Assembly: GCA_937925595.1 (NCBI GenBank)
Contig: CALALQ010000253.1
Location: 1 to 55,276 of the forward strand
From: an uncultured Demequina sp.
GTDB taxonomy: Bacteria > Actinomycetota > Actinomycetes > Actinomycetales > Demequinaceae
DNA: 55,276 nucleotides
Direction: 5' to 3'
The position numbers and the translations under genes are program-made. Below the pieces are notes generated by a model. The model saw only the letters and a list, made by a program, of their open reading frames with translations, searched no databases and had not been told where the DNA came from. Shown here one piece after another: positions 1 through 8,197 of the stretch. The stretch's first letter is position 1; each line of letters starts with the position of its first letter.

Positions 1-2
1 TG

Positions 3-596
3 GCGGGCGCTGCGGCGGACGACCCGGAGGCGCGGGCGCTGCAGGCGCACGAGCTCGACCGCGTCGTGAGCGCGCTGAGCGAGCTGCCCGAGCGCCAGCG
101 CACGGCGCTGAAGCTGAGCGCGCTCGAGGGGCGTTCGCTCGAGGAGATCGGCGAGGCGTTGGACATCGGCGCCGAGACGGCGAAGTCGCTGGTGGCGCGC
201 TCGCGGCGCGCGCTCACGCACCGCCTCGCGGCCACGGACCTGGACTGCGGCGACGCGCGGCTGCAGATGGAGGCCGCGGCGGCACGCGGCGTGCGGCTCT
301 CCGGCCTGGTCACGCTGCACCTGGACGGCTGCCGCGCGTGCGCGCGGGCGCACCGGTCGATCCGGCGCCGCCGGCGCGTGGCGATCGTGATCCCGTTCGC
401 GGCCAAGCTGCGCGACCTGCTCGCCGTCAACCCGGCGTGGGAGCTGCACGCGACGGCGGCCAAGATGTGCACGGCGGCGTGCCTGACGGCGGTCGGCACG
501 ACGTCGGTCGCGGCGCCGGCGGTGACGGTCGTCGCCAAGCCGCCCGAGCCGATGGTGACCGAACTCGTCCCCCGACCGGTGAGTTTCGAACGGTGA
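3..596 (+). CDS. Sigma-70 family sigma factor, 5'-truncated by window edge, with zinc-finger-like tail
   Basis: The reading frame is open to the first bases of the window, so only the C-terminal part is visible. The visible start has the region 4 signature: ELPERQRTALKLSALEG, then a helix-turn-helix (SLEEIGEALDIGAETAKSLVARSRRAL) that would contact the -35 element. After it comes a segment spaced like an anti-sigma zinc finger: Cys (DCGDARLQ), then HLDGCRACARAH, which fits the H-x3-C-x2-C pattern of zf-HC2/ZAS domains. A weakly hydrophobic tail follows. This suggests an ECF-type sigma factor fused to its own regulatory zinc finger. The family is clear from region 4; the ZAS reading is inference. 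A second sigma factor gene starts 15 bp downstream. Confidence 0.8.
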   Translation, partial: AGAAADDPEARALQAHELDRVVSALSELPERQRTALKLSALEGRSLEEIGEALDIGAETAKSLVARSRRALTHRLAATDLDCGDARLQMEAAAARGVRLSGLVTLHLDGCRACARAHRSIRRRRRVAIVIPFAAKLRDLLAVNPAWELHATAAKMCTAACLTAVGTTSVAAPAVTVVAKPPEPMVTELVPRPVSFER

Positions 597-611
597 GGTC
601 GTTCTAGCGTC

Positions 612-1544
612 ATGAGCCTCGACGAGTTCAACGCCGCGCTCGAGCGCCACCGCCGCGAGCTGCACCTTCACTGCTACCGGATGCTGGGGTCCTTCGAGGA
701 GGCAGAGGACGCGCTGCAGGAGGCCTTCCTGCGGGCGTGGAAGGCGCACGACGGGCTCGGGGACGACGCGAACCTGCGCGCGTGGCTGTACAAGATCGCG
801 ACCAACGTGTGCCTGGACTCGCTGCGCGTGAAGAAGCGGCGCGCGCCGGTGCAGGGCGAGGTGCCGTGGCTGACGCCGTACCCGGACCGGCTGCTCGACG
901 AGGTCGCGCCGAGCGACGAGGAGCCGGACGCGGTCGTCGTCGCGCGCGAGACGATCGAGCTGACCTACATGGCGCTGATCCAGCTGCTGCCGGCCCGCCA
1001 GCGCGCGGTCCTGGTGCTGCGCGACGTGCTCGAATGGTCCGCGGCCGAGACGGCGGAGATCCTCGACCTGTCGGTTCCGGCGGCCAACAGCGCGCTGCAG
1101 CGGGCGCGGGCCACGCTCAAGGACCGGCTCCCGCAGCACGACGCGCGCCAGGCCGAGCTCTCCGAGGACGAGCAGCGGCTGCTGCAGGGCTTCATCGCCA
1201 CGCACGAGAGCGCCGACTGGAAGGCCGCGACCGAGCTCATGCGCGAGGACATCCGCGTCTCGATGCCGCCGCACCCGGAGGTGTTCTGCGGCGTGGAATC
1301 GATCCGGCCGCTGTTCGCGTCCGCGGACCGGATGGGCGAGTGGCGGCTCGTGGCCACGCGCGCGAACCGGATGCCGGCCGCCGCCTCCTATCTGCGCGCG
1401 CCGGGGGAGACCGCGTTCCGGGCGTTCAAGCTCGACGTGCTGCGCGCCGTCGACGGGCGGATCGCCGAGATCACCACGTTCGGGTCGGGGCTGTTCGACG
1501 CCTTCGGGCTGCCCGGTGAGTTGACGGACCTGGCACGGTCCTAG
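612..1544 (+). CDS. ECF sigma factor, SigX5/SigG-like, with C-terminal SnoaL-like domain
   Basis: This 310-residue protein directs RNA polymerase to alternative promoters. Region 2 lies at about residues 10-80 (HLHCYRMLGSFEEAEDALQEAF, then AWLYKIATNVCLD). Region 4 lies at about 125-180 (LLPARQRAVLVLRDVLEWSAAETAEIL, then VPAANSALQRARATL). The last 120 residues (FIATHESADWKAATELMREDIRVSMPP onward) form an NTF2/SnoaL-like domain. This architecture is typical of the actinobacterial SigG/TIGR02960 group, where the tail is thought to modulate activity in place of a separate anti-sigma factor. The ATG follows the preceding gene by 15 bp with a weak GAGG-type ribosome site. The VOC gene starts 5 bp downstream, so the genes are probably co-transcribed. 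Confidence 0.88.
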   Translation: MSLDEFNAALERHRRELHLHCYRMLGSFEEAEDALQEAFLRAWKAHDGLGDDANLRAWLYKIATNVCLDSLRVKKRRAPVQGEVPWLTPYPDRLLDEVAPSDEEPDAVVVARETIELTYMALIQLLPARQRAVLVLRDVLEWSAAETAEILDLSVPAANSALQRARATLKDRLPQHDARQAELSEDEQRLLQGFIATHESADWKAATELMREDIRVSMPPHPEVFCGVESIRPLFASADRMGEWRLVATRANRMPAAASYLRAPGETAFRAFKLDVLRAVDGRIAEITTFGSGLFDAFGLPGELTDLARS

Positions 1545-1549
1545 TTCAC

Positions 1550-1921
1550 ATGTTCAAGGACACGAAGGCCTTCAGCAGCTTCGCCGTGCCCGACCTCGAG
1601 GCCGCCCGCGCGTTCTACGCGGACACGCTCGGGATCGAGACGTCCGAGCACGTCGGGCTGCTCACGCTCTACCTCGGGGGCGACCGCGAGACGCTGATCT
1701 ACCTCAAGCCCAACCACGAGCCGGCGACCTACACGGTCCTCAACTTCCCGGTGCCGGACATCGAGGCGACGGTCGACGAGCTGCTCGAGCGCGGCGTGGA
1801 CATCGAGCTGTTCGACGGCTTCGAGCACGACGAGCGCGGTATCGCCCGCGACGCGGGACCGCCGATCGCCTGGTTCCGCGACCCCGCCGGCAACATCCTG
1901 GCGGTAATCGAGGAGGCCTAA
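1550..1921 (+). CDS. VOC (glyoxalase/bleomycin-resistance) family protein
   Basis: This is a 123-residue single-unit VOC protein. The opening AVPDLEAARAFYADTLGI and the closing WFRDPAGNILAVIEE are the two halves of the beta-alpha-beta-beta-beta fold that usually dimerises to build a metal site. The substrate cannot be told from sequence. It begins 5 bp after the sigma factor stop, so it probably shares that transcript and may be a target or accessory of the sigma unit. Similar sigma-VOC neighbourhoods are common in high-GC actinobacteria. Confidence 0.85.
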   Translation: MFKDTKAFSSFAVPDLEAARAFYADTLGIETSEHVGLLTLYLGGDRETLIYLKPNHEPATYTVLNFPVPDIEATVDELLERGVDIELFDGFEHDERGIARDAGPPIAWFRDPAGNILAVIEEA

Positions 1922-1977
1922 GTTCAGGGCGCCGTCCCGAGTGACAACGGCACGGGCAGGCTCCATGGTTGCTCGCC

Positions 1978-2457
1978 ATGCGAATCCTCCCCACCGCCCT
2001 GCTCGCCTCCCTCGCGCTCGCCGCGCCCGCCTCGGCCTCGGCCTCGGTGAGCCCGCCCGCCGGGCACGTCCCGTTCGACGCCGGCCTGGCCGTCGGCGTC
2101 CAGACCTACAAGTGCGACGGCGCCGCCTGGGCCTTCACCGGCCCGCGCGCGACCGTCTACGGCCTGCACGGCCGGATCTCCCACTACGGCGGCCCGACCT
2201 GGGAGGCGCGTGACGGCAGCACCGTCGTCGGCGCCAAGGTCAGCGAATCGCCGAGCCCGATCGGCGCGGTTCCGCACCTGCTGCTGCGCAGCGCCTCCAC
2301 CACGCCCGGCCATCTCGGGAAGACGACGTTCGTGCAGCGCCTCGCGACCACCGGCGGCACCGCGCCGGCGGCCGGCCGGTGCACCGCCGCCACCGCCGGA
2401 AAGGTCGCCGAGGTGCCCTACACGGCGGTCTACACGTTCTGGCGCGCCGCGGGCTGA
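1978..2457 (+). CDS. Exported DUF3455-type protein
   Basis: The protein has an N-terminal signal peptide (MRILPTALLASLALAAPASA with a cleavable AxA site), so it is secreted or periplasm-facing. The mature part (VGVQTYKCDGAAWAFTGPRATVYG, HYGGPTWEARDGSTVVGAKV, VPYTAVYTFWRA) resembles the DUF3455 family, which has no known function. I chose the ATG at 1978, which starts directly at the signal peptide, over the TTG three codons upstream. It is separated from the VOC gene by 56 bp with no clear terminator. Confidence 0.75.
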   Translation: MRILPTALLASLALAAPASASASVSPPAGHVPFDAGLAVGVQTYKCDGAAWAFTGPRATVYGLHGRISHYGGPTWEARDGSTVVGAKVSESPSPIGAVPHLLLRSASTTPGHLGKTTFVQRLATTGGTAPAAGRCTAATAGKVAEVPYTAVYTFWRAAG

Positions 2458-2492
2458 GTCCCTCCGACGCGTCTGCTTACCTGGCGCGTCCG

Positions 2493-3575
2493 ATGTCAGT
2501 CGACAAGCTTCAAGAGGCCGAGGAACAGGTCGCGCAGATGCGCGAAGCCGAGGAGGAGGCGCGCCGGGAGGACCTCCGGCGCCCGCCCCTCGACGAAACC
2601 GCGTCCAAGGCCCATTCCTCGATCACGGCTCCGCTCGCGCACGTGCGGACGATGGCCAACATGCGAACGGGCCCGCTGGAGGCGATCCACGAGCTCGCGG
2701 TCTCGATCCGCGAGACCGGGCTGCTCCACCCGCCGCTCGTGCGCGAGACCGGTGACGAGGCCCAGCCGTACGAGCTGCTCGCCGGCCAGCGCCGGTTCGC
2801 GGCCATGAAGCTGCTCGACCAGGCCGGTGAGCCCCAGGAGTGGCGCTTCACGCTCGTCGAAGGCGTCTCCACCCGCGAGGCGCTGTCGATGCAGTTCGCC
2901 GAGAACTTCCACCAGAGCAAGCCCGAGCCCGTCCAGTTCGCCCGTGCCGTGCGGCTGATCATGAAGGAGGACGAGTCGCTGACGGCCGCCGAGGTGTCGC
3001 GGATCGTCGGCGCGCCCGTCGACTGGACCCGCCGGTCGCTGAAGCTGCTCGAGCTGCCCGAGGCGATCCTCGCGCGGGTCGAGCGCGGGGACCTCTCGTT
3101 CACCACCGCCGATTTCGTCCGCCGCCAGGTCGCGCGCGGCGCCGTGAGCGAGGCGAAGGCGCAGGAGCTCGTCGAGGCCCACGCCGGCGGCCAGATCAAC
3201 GCGACCGAGCTCAAGTACGGCGCCGGCTACGTCCCGCCGCCGCCGGAGAACTACGAGGAGGTCTCGGCCCGGTTGGACGCCGCGCGGCGCGAGGCATCCA
3301 AGCCCGTCCCGCGCGAGGAGCGCGACGAGGACTGGACGGAGGACGTCGGTGGCGAGCCCACGCCCCCGCCCGCGTTCCGCGACGGCCCGTCCGACCCGGA
3401 GGTCGACGCCTTCATCCTCGGCGCGTTCCTGCACCACTCCGCCACGCCGCGCACGAAGAAGCTGCTGCGGATCACGGGCGAGGCCGACGCGCACGAGTAC
3501 GCGCGCTCGCTGCGCCCGCACGAGCGCCTGCCCGCGCTGCGCTCCTTCGCGCGCGAGGCGATCGACGCGATCTAG
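2493..3575 (+). CDS. ParB/Spo0J-like nuclease-domain protein (orphan)
   Basis: This 360-residue protein has a charged, coiled-coil-like N-terminus (residues 1-30). A ParB N-terminal domain follows, with box I-like spacing (LAVSIRETGLLHPPLV) and box II-like YELLAGQRRFAAMKLL, then QFAENFHQSKPEPVQFARAV (the E-N motif). An HTH follows (LTAAEVSRIVGAPVDWTRRSLKLLELP). No ParA gene is adjacent and no obvious parS array is visible, so a chromosome-segregation role is not supported. It more likely acts as a stand-alone DNA-binding protein. The C-terminal 120 residues are acidic and proline-rich and unassigned. ATG 2493 was chosen because the upstream extension is not protein-like. It is convergent with the next gene and overlaps it by 4 bp. 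Confidence 0.78.
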   Translation: MSVDKLQEAEEQVAQMREAEEEARREDLRRPPLDETASKAHSSITAPLAHVRTMANMRTGPLEAIHELAVSIRETGLLHPPLVRETGDEAQPYELLAGQRRFAAMKLLDQAGEPQEWRFTLVEGVSTREALSMQFAENFHQSKPEPVQFARAVRLIMKEDESLTAAEVSRIVGAPVDWTRRSLKLLELPEAILARVERGDLSFTTADFVRRQVARGAVSEAKAQELVEAHAGGQINATELKYGAGYVPPPPENYEEVSARLDAARREASKPVPREERDEDWTEDVGGEPTPPPAFRDGPSDPEVDAFILGAFLHHSATPRTKKLLRITGEADAHEYARSLRPHERLPALRSFAREAIDAI

Positions 3576-3994
3576 GGGTGACGCTTCAGGCCGCGCAGGA
3601 TCTGGTCGGCCTGGCGGTGGGGCGCGCGCAGCGCCACGCCGACCAGGTCGAGCTCATCCGTGGGCACGGCCTTGACGGCGGCGCGGTTGTCGTCGTCGTG
3701 GCCCGTGCTGAAGAGCTCGCGGGTGTAGATCGCGAGGTCGGCCTCGCGCTCGAGCGCGCGCCGGTGGACCTTGGTCAGCGCGTCGGCTGACGCCTCGTAG
3801 ACGAGCACGGGCTGGCGCAGCATCGGCAGGTACGTGACGCCGTCGGCGTCCTCGTAGGGTGGGCCGACGGTCTGCTCGTCGCTCGTGGCGGTGATCCCGC
3901 TGATCACGAACGCGGTGACGTTCAGCCGCTGCCAGGTGGCCAGGTCGTCGCGCACGACGACCGCGATCTTGGTCGGAAAGTCGGTGACGCCCAT
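3572..3994 (-). CDS. DUF2000 family protein
   Basis: This 140-residue protein starts with KIAVVVRDDLATWQRLNVTAF and continues GITATSDEQTVGPPYEDADG. Both match the DUF2000 family, which adopts a peptidyl-tRNA-hydrolase-like fold; no biochemical role is established. It has no signal peptide or membrane segment. It is convergent with the ParB-like gene, the two stops overlapping by 4 bp, and downstream of the AraC gene on the same strand with 50 bp between them. Confidence 0.75.
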   Translation of the reverse strand: MGVTDFPTKIAVVVRDDLATWQRLNVTAFVISGITATSDEQTVGPPYEDADGVTYLPMLRQPVLVYEASADALTKVHRRALEREADLAIYTRELFSTGHDDDNRAAVKAVPTDELDLVGVALRAPHRQADQILRGLKRHP

Positions 3995-4044
3995 CGTGCG
4001 CGCAGTGTCGCGTCGAGGCGGTCGCGTGTCTTGAACGTTCTTGC

Positions 4045-4845
4045 TCAGGCGCGGGCGTAGCGCGCCGGCGTGACCCCGACCGCGCGGCGGAACGTGCGGG
4101 TCAGGTGCGCCTGGTCGGCGAATCCGCAGCGGGCCGCGACCTCGGCCGGCGGCGTCCCGTGCGCGAGCAGGCGGCGCGCGGCGTTGATCCGCAGGTCGGT
4201 CTGGAACGCGTGCGGCGGCAGGCCCGTGTGCTGCTTGAAGCGGCGCACGAGCTCGAAGCGGCTCAGGTGCGCCACCGCCGCCAGCTCGTGCAGCGGGACG
4301 GGCTGGTCCCAGTGTTCGCGCAGGTGCGCGATCGCGCGGCGCACGGCGGCGTGCTCGACCCGGTCGCGCGGCCGCTGCGGGCCCGGCTTCAGGTGCGGCT
4401 TCAGGCTCTCCACCGCGTGCAGCACGGCCTCGTCCCGGGCCAGGGGCGACGGCTCGCCGGCGAGCGCCGCGTGCGCGTGCCGTATCGCCGCGCGCAGGTG
4501 CGGGTCCGTGAACACGACCCAGCGCGCGGCCCGCGGCGCCGCGCCGTCACGCTCCTCCCACGCATTGAGGATCTCCGGCTCCAGGTACAGGACCTTGTAG
4601 GCCCAGCCCTCGGGTACGGCGGGCACGCCCGTGTGCACCGCCTCGGGTTCGAGCACGAAGCACTCGCCGTCGATCGCCCGCTCGTGCCGCGCGTCGACCT
4701 GGAACGCGGCCGCGCCGCGCTCCATCACCGCAACCGTCCACGTGGGGTGGCTGTGCGGCCGGTAGGCGTGGCGCTCGAAGTTCGCGTGCAGCGCTTCGAC
4801 GCCGTCGAGCCCTTCGGGCCGGAACCACCGCACCGCTTCCGCCAC
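4045..4845 (-). CDS. AraC family transcriptional regulator
   Basis: This 266-residue protein has an N-terminal AraC-type cupin sensor (HAYRPHSHPTWTVAVMERG, FVLEPEAVHTGVPA) and a C-terminal double HTH (LHELAAVAHLSRFELVRRFKQ, then PAEVAARCGFADQAHLTRTF, ending in the RRAVGVTPARYA family signature). It probably binds a small hydrophobic ligand and controls nearby genes. It is divergent from the SnoaL-like gene across a 68-bp gap, which makes that gene a plausible target. No operator repeat is obvious in the gap. Confidence 0.9.
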   Translation of the reverse strand: MAEAVRWFRPEGLDGVEALHANFERHAYRPHSHPTWTVAVMERGAAAFQVDARHERAIDGECFVLEPEAVHTGVPAVPEGWAYKVLYLEPEILNAWEERDGAAPRAARWVVFTDPHLRAAIRHAHAALAGEPSPLARDEAVLHAVESLKPHLKPGPQRPRDRVEHAAVRRAIAHLREHWDQPVPLHELAAVAHLSRFELVRRFKQHTGLPPHAFQTDLRINAARRLLAHGTPPAEVAARCGFADQAHLTRTFRRAVGVTPARYARA

Positions 4846-4913
4846 GCCTTCAAGCGTAACCCGCGGCGCGCTCCGCCCAGCCGCCTCAAGCCCCGATCTG
4901 GGAGGGTGGACGC

Positions 4914-5375
4914 ATGAGCGCCGAGCTGATCGAGCGGTTCTACTCCGCCTTCGACCGCCGGGACGGCGAGACCATGGCCGCCGCCTACCTGCCGCAGGGC
5001 CATTTCCGCGACCCCGTCTTCGGCGACCTGACGGGCGCCGAGGCCGGCGCGATGTGGCGGATGCTCACCCGCACCGCCCGCGACCTCAAGGTCGAGTTGG
5101 CCGAGCACGACGACACCTCGGCGCGCTGGATCGCCACCTACACGTTCTCGGCCACCGGACGACCGGTGGTCAACGACGTGCGCGCGACGTTCCGCTTCGC
5201 CGACGGGCTGATCGTCGACCACGTCGACGCCTTCAGCTTCTGGCGCTGGTCGTGTCAGGCACTGGGCCCGAAGGGCGTGGCGCTCGGCTGGACGCCGTTC
5301 CTGCGCGCCAAGGTCGCTGGCACGGCCAAGGCCGGCCTCGACAAGTTCATCGCCAAGGAACAGGCGCGAGCGTGA
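4914..5375 (+). CDS. SnoaL-like / NTF2-fold protein
   Basis: This 153-residue protein follows the NTF2-like pattern: AELIERFYSAFDRRDGETMAAAY, FRDPVFGDLTGAEAGAMWRML, then RATFRFADGLIVDHVDAFSFWRW. The family includes polyketide cyclases, steroid isomerases and many orphan small-molecule-binding proteins, so the substrate is open. The stop lies 1 bp before the first tRNA-derived repeat, so this is the last chromosomal gene before the integrated DNA. It is divergent from the AraC regulator. Confidence 0.82.
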   Translation: MSAELIERFYSAFDRRDGETMAAAYLPQGHFRDPVFGDLTGAEAGAMWRMLTRTARDLKVELAEHDDTSARWIATYTFSATGRPVVNDVRATFRFADGLIVDHVDAFSFWRWSCQALGPKGVALGWTPFLRAKVAGTAKAGLDKFIAKEQARA

Positions 5376-5376
5376 C

Positions 5377-5486
5377 GAGCCGTATGGCGAGTCCCGGACT
5401 CGAACCAATAGCGAGCCGCTAGGCGAGCGGCGGTCCCCGGTGCAAGAGGCCGGGGCGAGCCGTATGGCGAGACCCGGACTCGAACC
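5377..5486. repeat. Two 30-bp direct repeats carrying a decayed tRNA 3' end
   Basis: The segment at 5377-5406 recurs at 5457-5486 with one difference (an A/T at the acceptor-stem position), the two copies 80 bp apart. Read on the minus strand each contains the T-loop, T-stem and acceptor 3' end of the same tRNA-Phe-like gene. The first copy stops abruptly after the T-loop (GGTTCG), so it is a decayed remnant beside the att site at 5464-5506. It may be the footprint of an older integration or of a local duplication. Confidence 0.7.
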
Positions 5487-5506
5487 GGGGACACCACGAT
5501 TTTCAG
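5464..5506 (-). other. Left attachment site: 3' half of tRNA-Phe-like gene
   Basis: Read on the minus strand this is an anticodon loop (CTGAAAA, anticodon GAA), anticodon-stem 3' strand TCGTG, variable loop GTGTC, T-arm CCCGG-TTCGAGT-CCGGG, acceptor strand TCTCGCC and discriminator A. That is the 3' half of a tRNA-Phe. The 5' half (acceptor GGCGAGA, D-arm, CACGA) is absent, so this is not a working tRNA. It is repeated at 26912-26954 with 39 of 43 bases identical, and the shared 19-bp run gggacaccacgattttcag (5488-5506) is the probable crossover core. The pairing with an integrase at the other end supports att. Confidence 0.8.
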
Positions 5507-5573
5507 GCGCGCGTCGTTGTTGGTGCTGCGCAAGAATCCCCTGCAAATCGGCCGTTCTCTATTGCGCGGCTGA

Positions 5574-5633
5574 GTGGCCCAGTGTGGCCCAGACGCCTCG
5601 AACGGGCGGGTTTGGGCCACGGATTGGGCCACG
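5574..5633. repeat. Putative integrase arm-type sites (left end)
   Basis: Two pairs of TGGGCCAC motifs lie 70-130 bp inside the left att core. The pair at 5574-5592 is on the minus strand. The pair at 5610-5633 is on the plus strand and reads TTTGGGCCAC, GGA, TTGGGCCAC. The second pair recurs at 26807-26830 near the right end with 23 of 24 bases identical. Paired direct repeats flanking the core at both ends are the usual layout of arm-binding sites for a tyrosine recombinase. The function is inferred; the repeat is directly visible. Confidence 0.6.
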
Positions 5634-5648
5634 TGGGCGCTCCTGCCG

Positions 5649-5918
5649 TCAGTCGTACGCGCGGCCGCGAGGGAACACGTGATGGACGATGATCTCGCGG
5701 TTGTCGCGGTCGACTTCGAGCAGCACGCGCCAGTCGCCGACGCGTAGTCGTTGCTCGGGACGGTTGACGAGTTGGCGGAGTTGTGCGCGGTCCGGGTCGA
5801 CGGCGACGTTCTCGAGTGCGCCGAGCACGCGCCTGGCGATCGGCGGATCGAGCCGCCGGAGGTCGCGGCGCGCGGGCGCGGTGAACGTCAGCCGCCACGC
5901 CGGAGGATCAGAGCCCAA
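5649..5918 (-). CDS. RelE/ParE family toxin
   Basis: This 89-residue protein has the RelE layout: WRLTFTAPARRDLRRLDPPIARRV (N-terminal helix pair), then LRQLVNRPEQRLRVGDWRVLLEVDRDNREIIVHHVFPRGRAYD, the beta-sheet core with the R-x-G-x-W/Y-R signature and a closing His/Arg-rich strand. RelE toxins cut mRNA on the ribosome; ParE relatives poison gyrase. Sequence alone does not decide, but the terminal motif favours RelE. Its start overlaps the antitoxin stop by 11 bp. It sits just inside the left att site, where it could stabilise the element. Confidence 0.85.
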   Translation of the reverse strand: MGSDPPAWRLTFTAPARRDLRRLDPPIARRVLGALENVAVDPDRAQLRQLVNRPEQRLRVGDWRVLLEVDRDNREIIVHHVFPRGRAYD

Positions 5919-6153
5919 GCTCTTGGCGGATCTGCTCCGCGGTGTACGTCTCGCCGCGCCGGTAGGCCTCGCGCGACGCTTCGAGCGCGCGCTCTTCCTC
6001 CTCGGTGACCGGCTCGTCGTCGAGCGGCGCGTTCTCGAAGGCCGCGATCACCGGGTCGCGCTCTCGCCGTTGGGCGATGTACGCGAGCGCGGCTTCGGCT
6101 TCGAGTTCGCTCAGGTCCTCGACGGCCTGGCGCAGCTTGTCCTTGGCGGTCAT
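5908..6153 (-). CDS. Antitoxin partner of the RelE-type toxin
   Basis: This 81-residue, acidic, mostly helical protein (MTAKDKLRQAVEDLSELEAEAALAYI, then EEEERALEASREAYRRGETYTAEQIRQELG) precedes and overlaps the toxin. The N-terminal part resembles the dimerisation region of short antitoxins and the acidic C-terminal part would wrap the toxin. The ATG at 6153 was preferred because the long upstream extension of the frame is arginine-rich and not protein-like. It would normally autoregulate the operon with the toxin. Confidence 0.8.
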   Translation of the reverse strand: MTAKDKLRQAVEDLSELEAEAALAYIAQRRERDPVIAAFENAPLDDEPVTEEEERALEASREAYRRGETYTAEQIRQELGL

Positions 6154-6746
6154 GGCTCTTGCAGCGTACCTCTGCTCCGCGCGGACCATCGGCTTGAGCC
6201 GTGCCGCGGATTGAATGGACTCACCAGACGCTCGATGCTGCACGCGAGGACAGGACACAGCCCGTAGTTGTCGTTCGCTCAGGCCGGCGTCGCTGCGGCG
6301 ATCGCGAATAGCTGCGGGTGGCGCGCCCCGCGACCCCGCCTCCCTCGGTGCCGGCTGTTGACGTTGGTCGGTGCTCGGCGGTCGCCGGTGAGACTCTCCC
6401 GCGCGAGCTCGGGCTCTTGGTGTTGGCCGGCGAGCACGGCGAGCGAAGCGAGCCGCGCGCAGCCGGCCGCGGCCGTAGGCCGCCTTGAAGTCGTAGAGAA
6501 GATCCTCACTCGGCAGAGTGCCCAGATCGTCAGAAAGGACGGTCCTTACGTCGACGGCGCCGCCTCGTGAGGGGAACGAGAGTCGCGGGATGCGCGATCT
6601 CAGTGGTTCTCGACGTCGAGACGGGCGGCGGGATGATCGTCGACGATGGACGGTCGAGGCTGTCGTCAAAAGCGCCATTTCGTCGACAAACACCACTTTG
6701 CCGGCGCCGCTTCGCAGCTCCCCTTGCCTCACAGGGAGCAGTGCCG
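6154..6746. other. 593-bp stretch without a supportable gene
   Basis: Open frames here are short, overlap one another on both strands, and give arginine/alanine-rich or serine-rich translations with no recognisable domain. The stretch should contain the promoter of the antitoxin-toxin pair near 6154-6250. I see no strong terminator, tRNA or repeat. It may be eroded coding sequence. Confidence 0.5.
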
Positions 6747-7271
6747 TCACGCTGGCGTCGTTGAGCGCAGGGTGGGCAGCACCAGAGCGATCTGGTCGGC
6801 CCACGCGTCGATCACCGGCCACTCACGATGGTCGCCGAACCGTCCGCCGAAGGCGTGGAAGAACAGGCGTGACCAGAACGGCCACTGATGCTTGCGAATG
6901 ACGCCTTGAAAGACGCGGTACTCACGCGGGCGGATCCCAGCCCTGACCTGAACGATGCCCTTGGGTTCCTTGCGGATCAGCGGGCCGATCAGGCGCTTGG
7001 TATCGCCGAACGATCCCACGCTGAAGAGCCAAAGCGGCTGAGCGGCGAGGGCGTCGCGATGGCCGATGACGAATCGGTCGGCCTCGGGAGGCCACGATTG
7101 GTCATAGACCGGCGCGCCGAACACCACAGCGTTGTAGGTTTCGAGCGCCTCGACCTGGTCGACGCGCCGAAGGTCGACGGCAGCGCCGGAATCGGCGAGA
7201 CGCGTGGCGATGCGCGCCGCGATGCCTTCGGTCGCGCCGTGGCGGCTGGCGTAGACGACGAGCACGGTCAT
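6747..7271 (-). CDS. Flavodoxin-domain protein
   Basis: This 174-residue protein starts with the FMN-binding loop of flavodoxins (MTVLVVYASRHGATEGIAARIA, the xTxT/G-type phosphate loop). It continues VVFGAPVYDQSWPPEADRFV and PLWLFSVGSFGD, the second and third FMN-contact loops of the Flavodoxin_5/HemG-like group. It probably carries electrons through bound FMN. HemG-type protoporphyrinogen oxidase is a possible but unproven identity. ATG 7271 places the FMN loop at the N-terminus as expected. It has no close same-strand neighbour. Confidence 0.8.
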   Translation of the reverse strand: MTVLVVYASRHGATEGIAARIATRLADSGAAVDLRRVDQVEALETYNAVVFGAPVYDQSWPPEADRFVIGHRDALAAQPLWLFSVGSFGDTKRLIGPLIRKEPKGIVQVRAGIRPREYRVFQGVIRKHQWPFWSRLFFHAFGGRFGDHREWPVIDAWADQIALVLPTLRSTTPA

Positions 7272-7441
7272 GCTGCGAGGATCACGGCCGAGGAGCCGGC
7301 GGACATCCGGGGCAACCCACATGGCGTCACGGCACTTTCCCCGCGCCGCATCCAGGCGAAAGGAGCGGTGCTGACGAGATACGCGGAATCGTCGAAAAGC
7401 GCCGCTTCGATACGTGTCGCTCACTGAGTACGCTGCCGCAG

Positions 7442-8197
7442 ATGCCCGAGTACTTCGCTGCTTGCCCGGGCGGCCCACCGTCCTCGGCTTCGGCTGCCGT
7501 CGCCGGCGTCAAGCTGCCGCCCGGACACCTCGAGACGGGCGAGAGCGGGGCGACGTTCTGGATCTCAGATGACTATCTGGAGCGCCCCGCCGCGATTGCC
7601 GGTGAGCTCGCGCTTCGGTTCTCGCAGACCGGGCTATGGCCGCTCGGGTGGAGTTGGGATTTTGAAAGTCCGCAGGGGTACGCTGAAGCGGAAGTCGACC
7701 TCGACGAGGTGACGACCCTGGACGTCGCCGAAGTCCTGTCGTCGGCTTGGGAGGACTACGGATTCGATCCAGCTCAGTTTCTCGGACTGGCCGACGGGTC
7801 GAGCCAGCCGGGCGAGATCGATGCCTTCTCGATCCTTGATGGTGCCGAGCCGTGGATTCAGCGACCGGGCCGCCGGTTGCTGTTGGTCCCGTGCACCCGG
7901 CCTGCGGATTCCCTTGCAGTGCTCGGTCTCCATGGAGAGCGGTTGCCGCCCGGGCGGCTCTGCGCCGTCTTGCGCTCGTGGGAAGAGCGCTTCAGCGCGT
8001 TTCTGATTGACCTCAGTCCATCCAGCGTCACACTTGCCGTGCATGCGCCGCCGACCGCGCCGGAACAAGCGCGGCGGCTGGCCGCAGAAATCGCAGCCAT
8101 CGCGACCACCGACGAGCTGATGGAGGCGGATGGCATCGAGTCACTCGCGGCAACGCTGCAGCAAGCTCAGCACTGGCAGATGACGTTCGAGAACTAA
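7442..8197 (+). CDS. DUF4253-containing protein
   Basis: This 251-residue cytoplasmic protein has a C-terminal half that matches the DUF4253 pattern: RLLLVPCTRPADSLAVLG, a short linker, then AVLRSWEERFSAFLIDLSPSSVTLAVHAPPTAPEQARRLAAEI. DUF4253 has no known biochemical role but recurs in polymorphic-toxin and immunity neighbourhoods, so an immunity-like function is possible. The N-terminal half is unassigned. It stands alone, with 170 bp to the divergent flavodoxin gene. Confidence 0.72.
   Translation: MPEYFAACPGGPPSSASAAVAGVKLPPGHLETGESGATFWISDDYLERPAAIAGELALRFSQTGLWPLGWSWDFESPQGYAEAEVDLDEVTTLDVAEVLSSAWEDYGFDPAQFLGLADGSSQPGEIDAFSILDGAEPWIQRPGRRLLLVPCTRPADSLAVLGLHGERLPPGRLCAVLRSWEERFSAFLIDLSPSSVTLAVHAPPTAPEQARRLAAEIAAIATTDELMEADGIESLAATLQQAQHWQMTFEN

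Noticed and set aside
5464..5506. A complete tRNA gene at the left junction (and the same at 26912-26954).
   Set aside because: Only the anticodon loop, variable loop, T-arm and acceptor 3' strand are present; no D-arm, no 5' acceptor strand and no CACGA anticodon-stem strand occur on the expected side in either copy.
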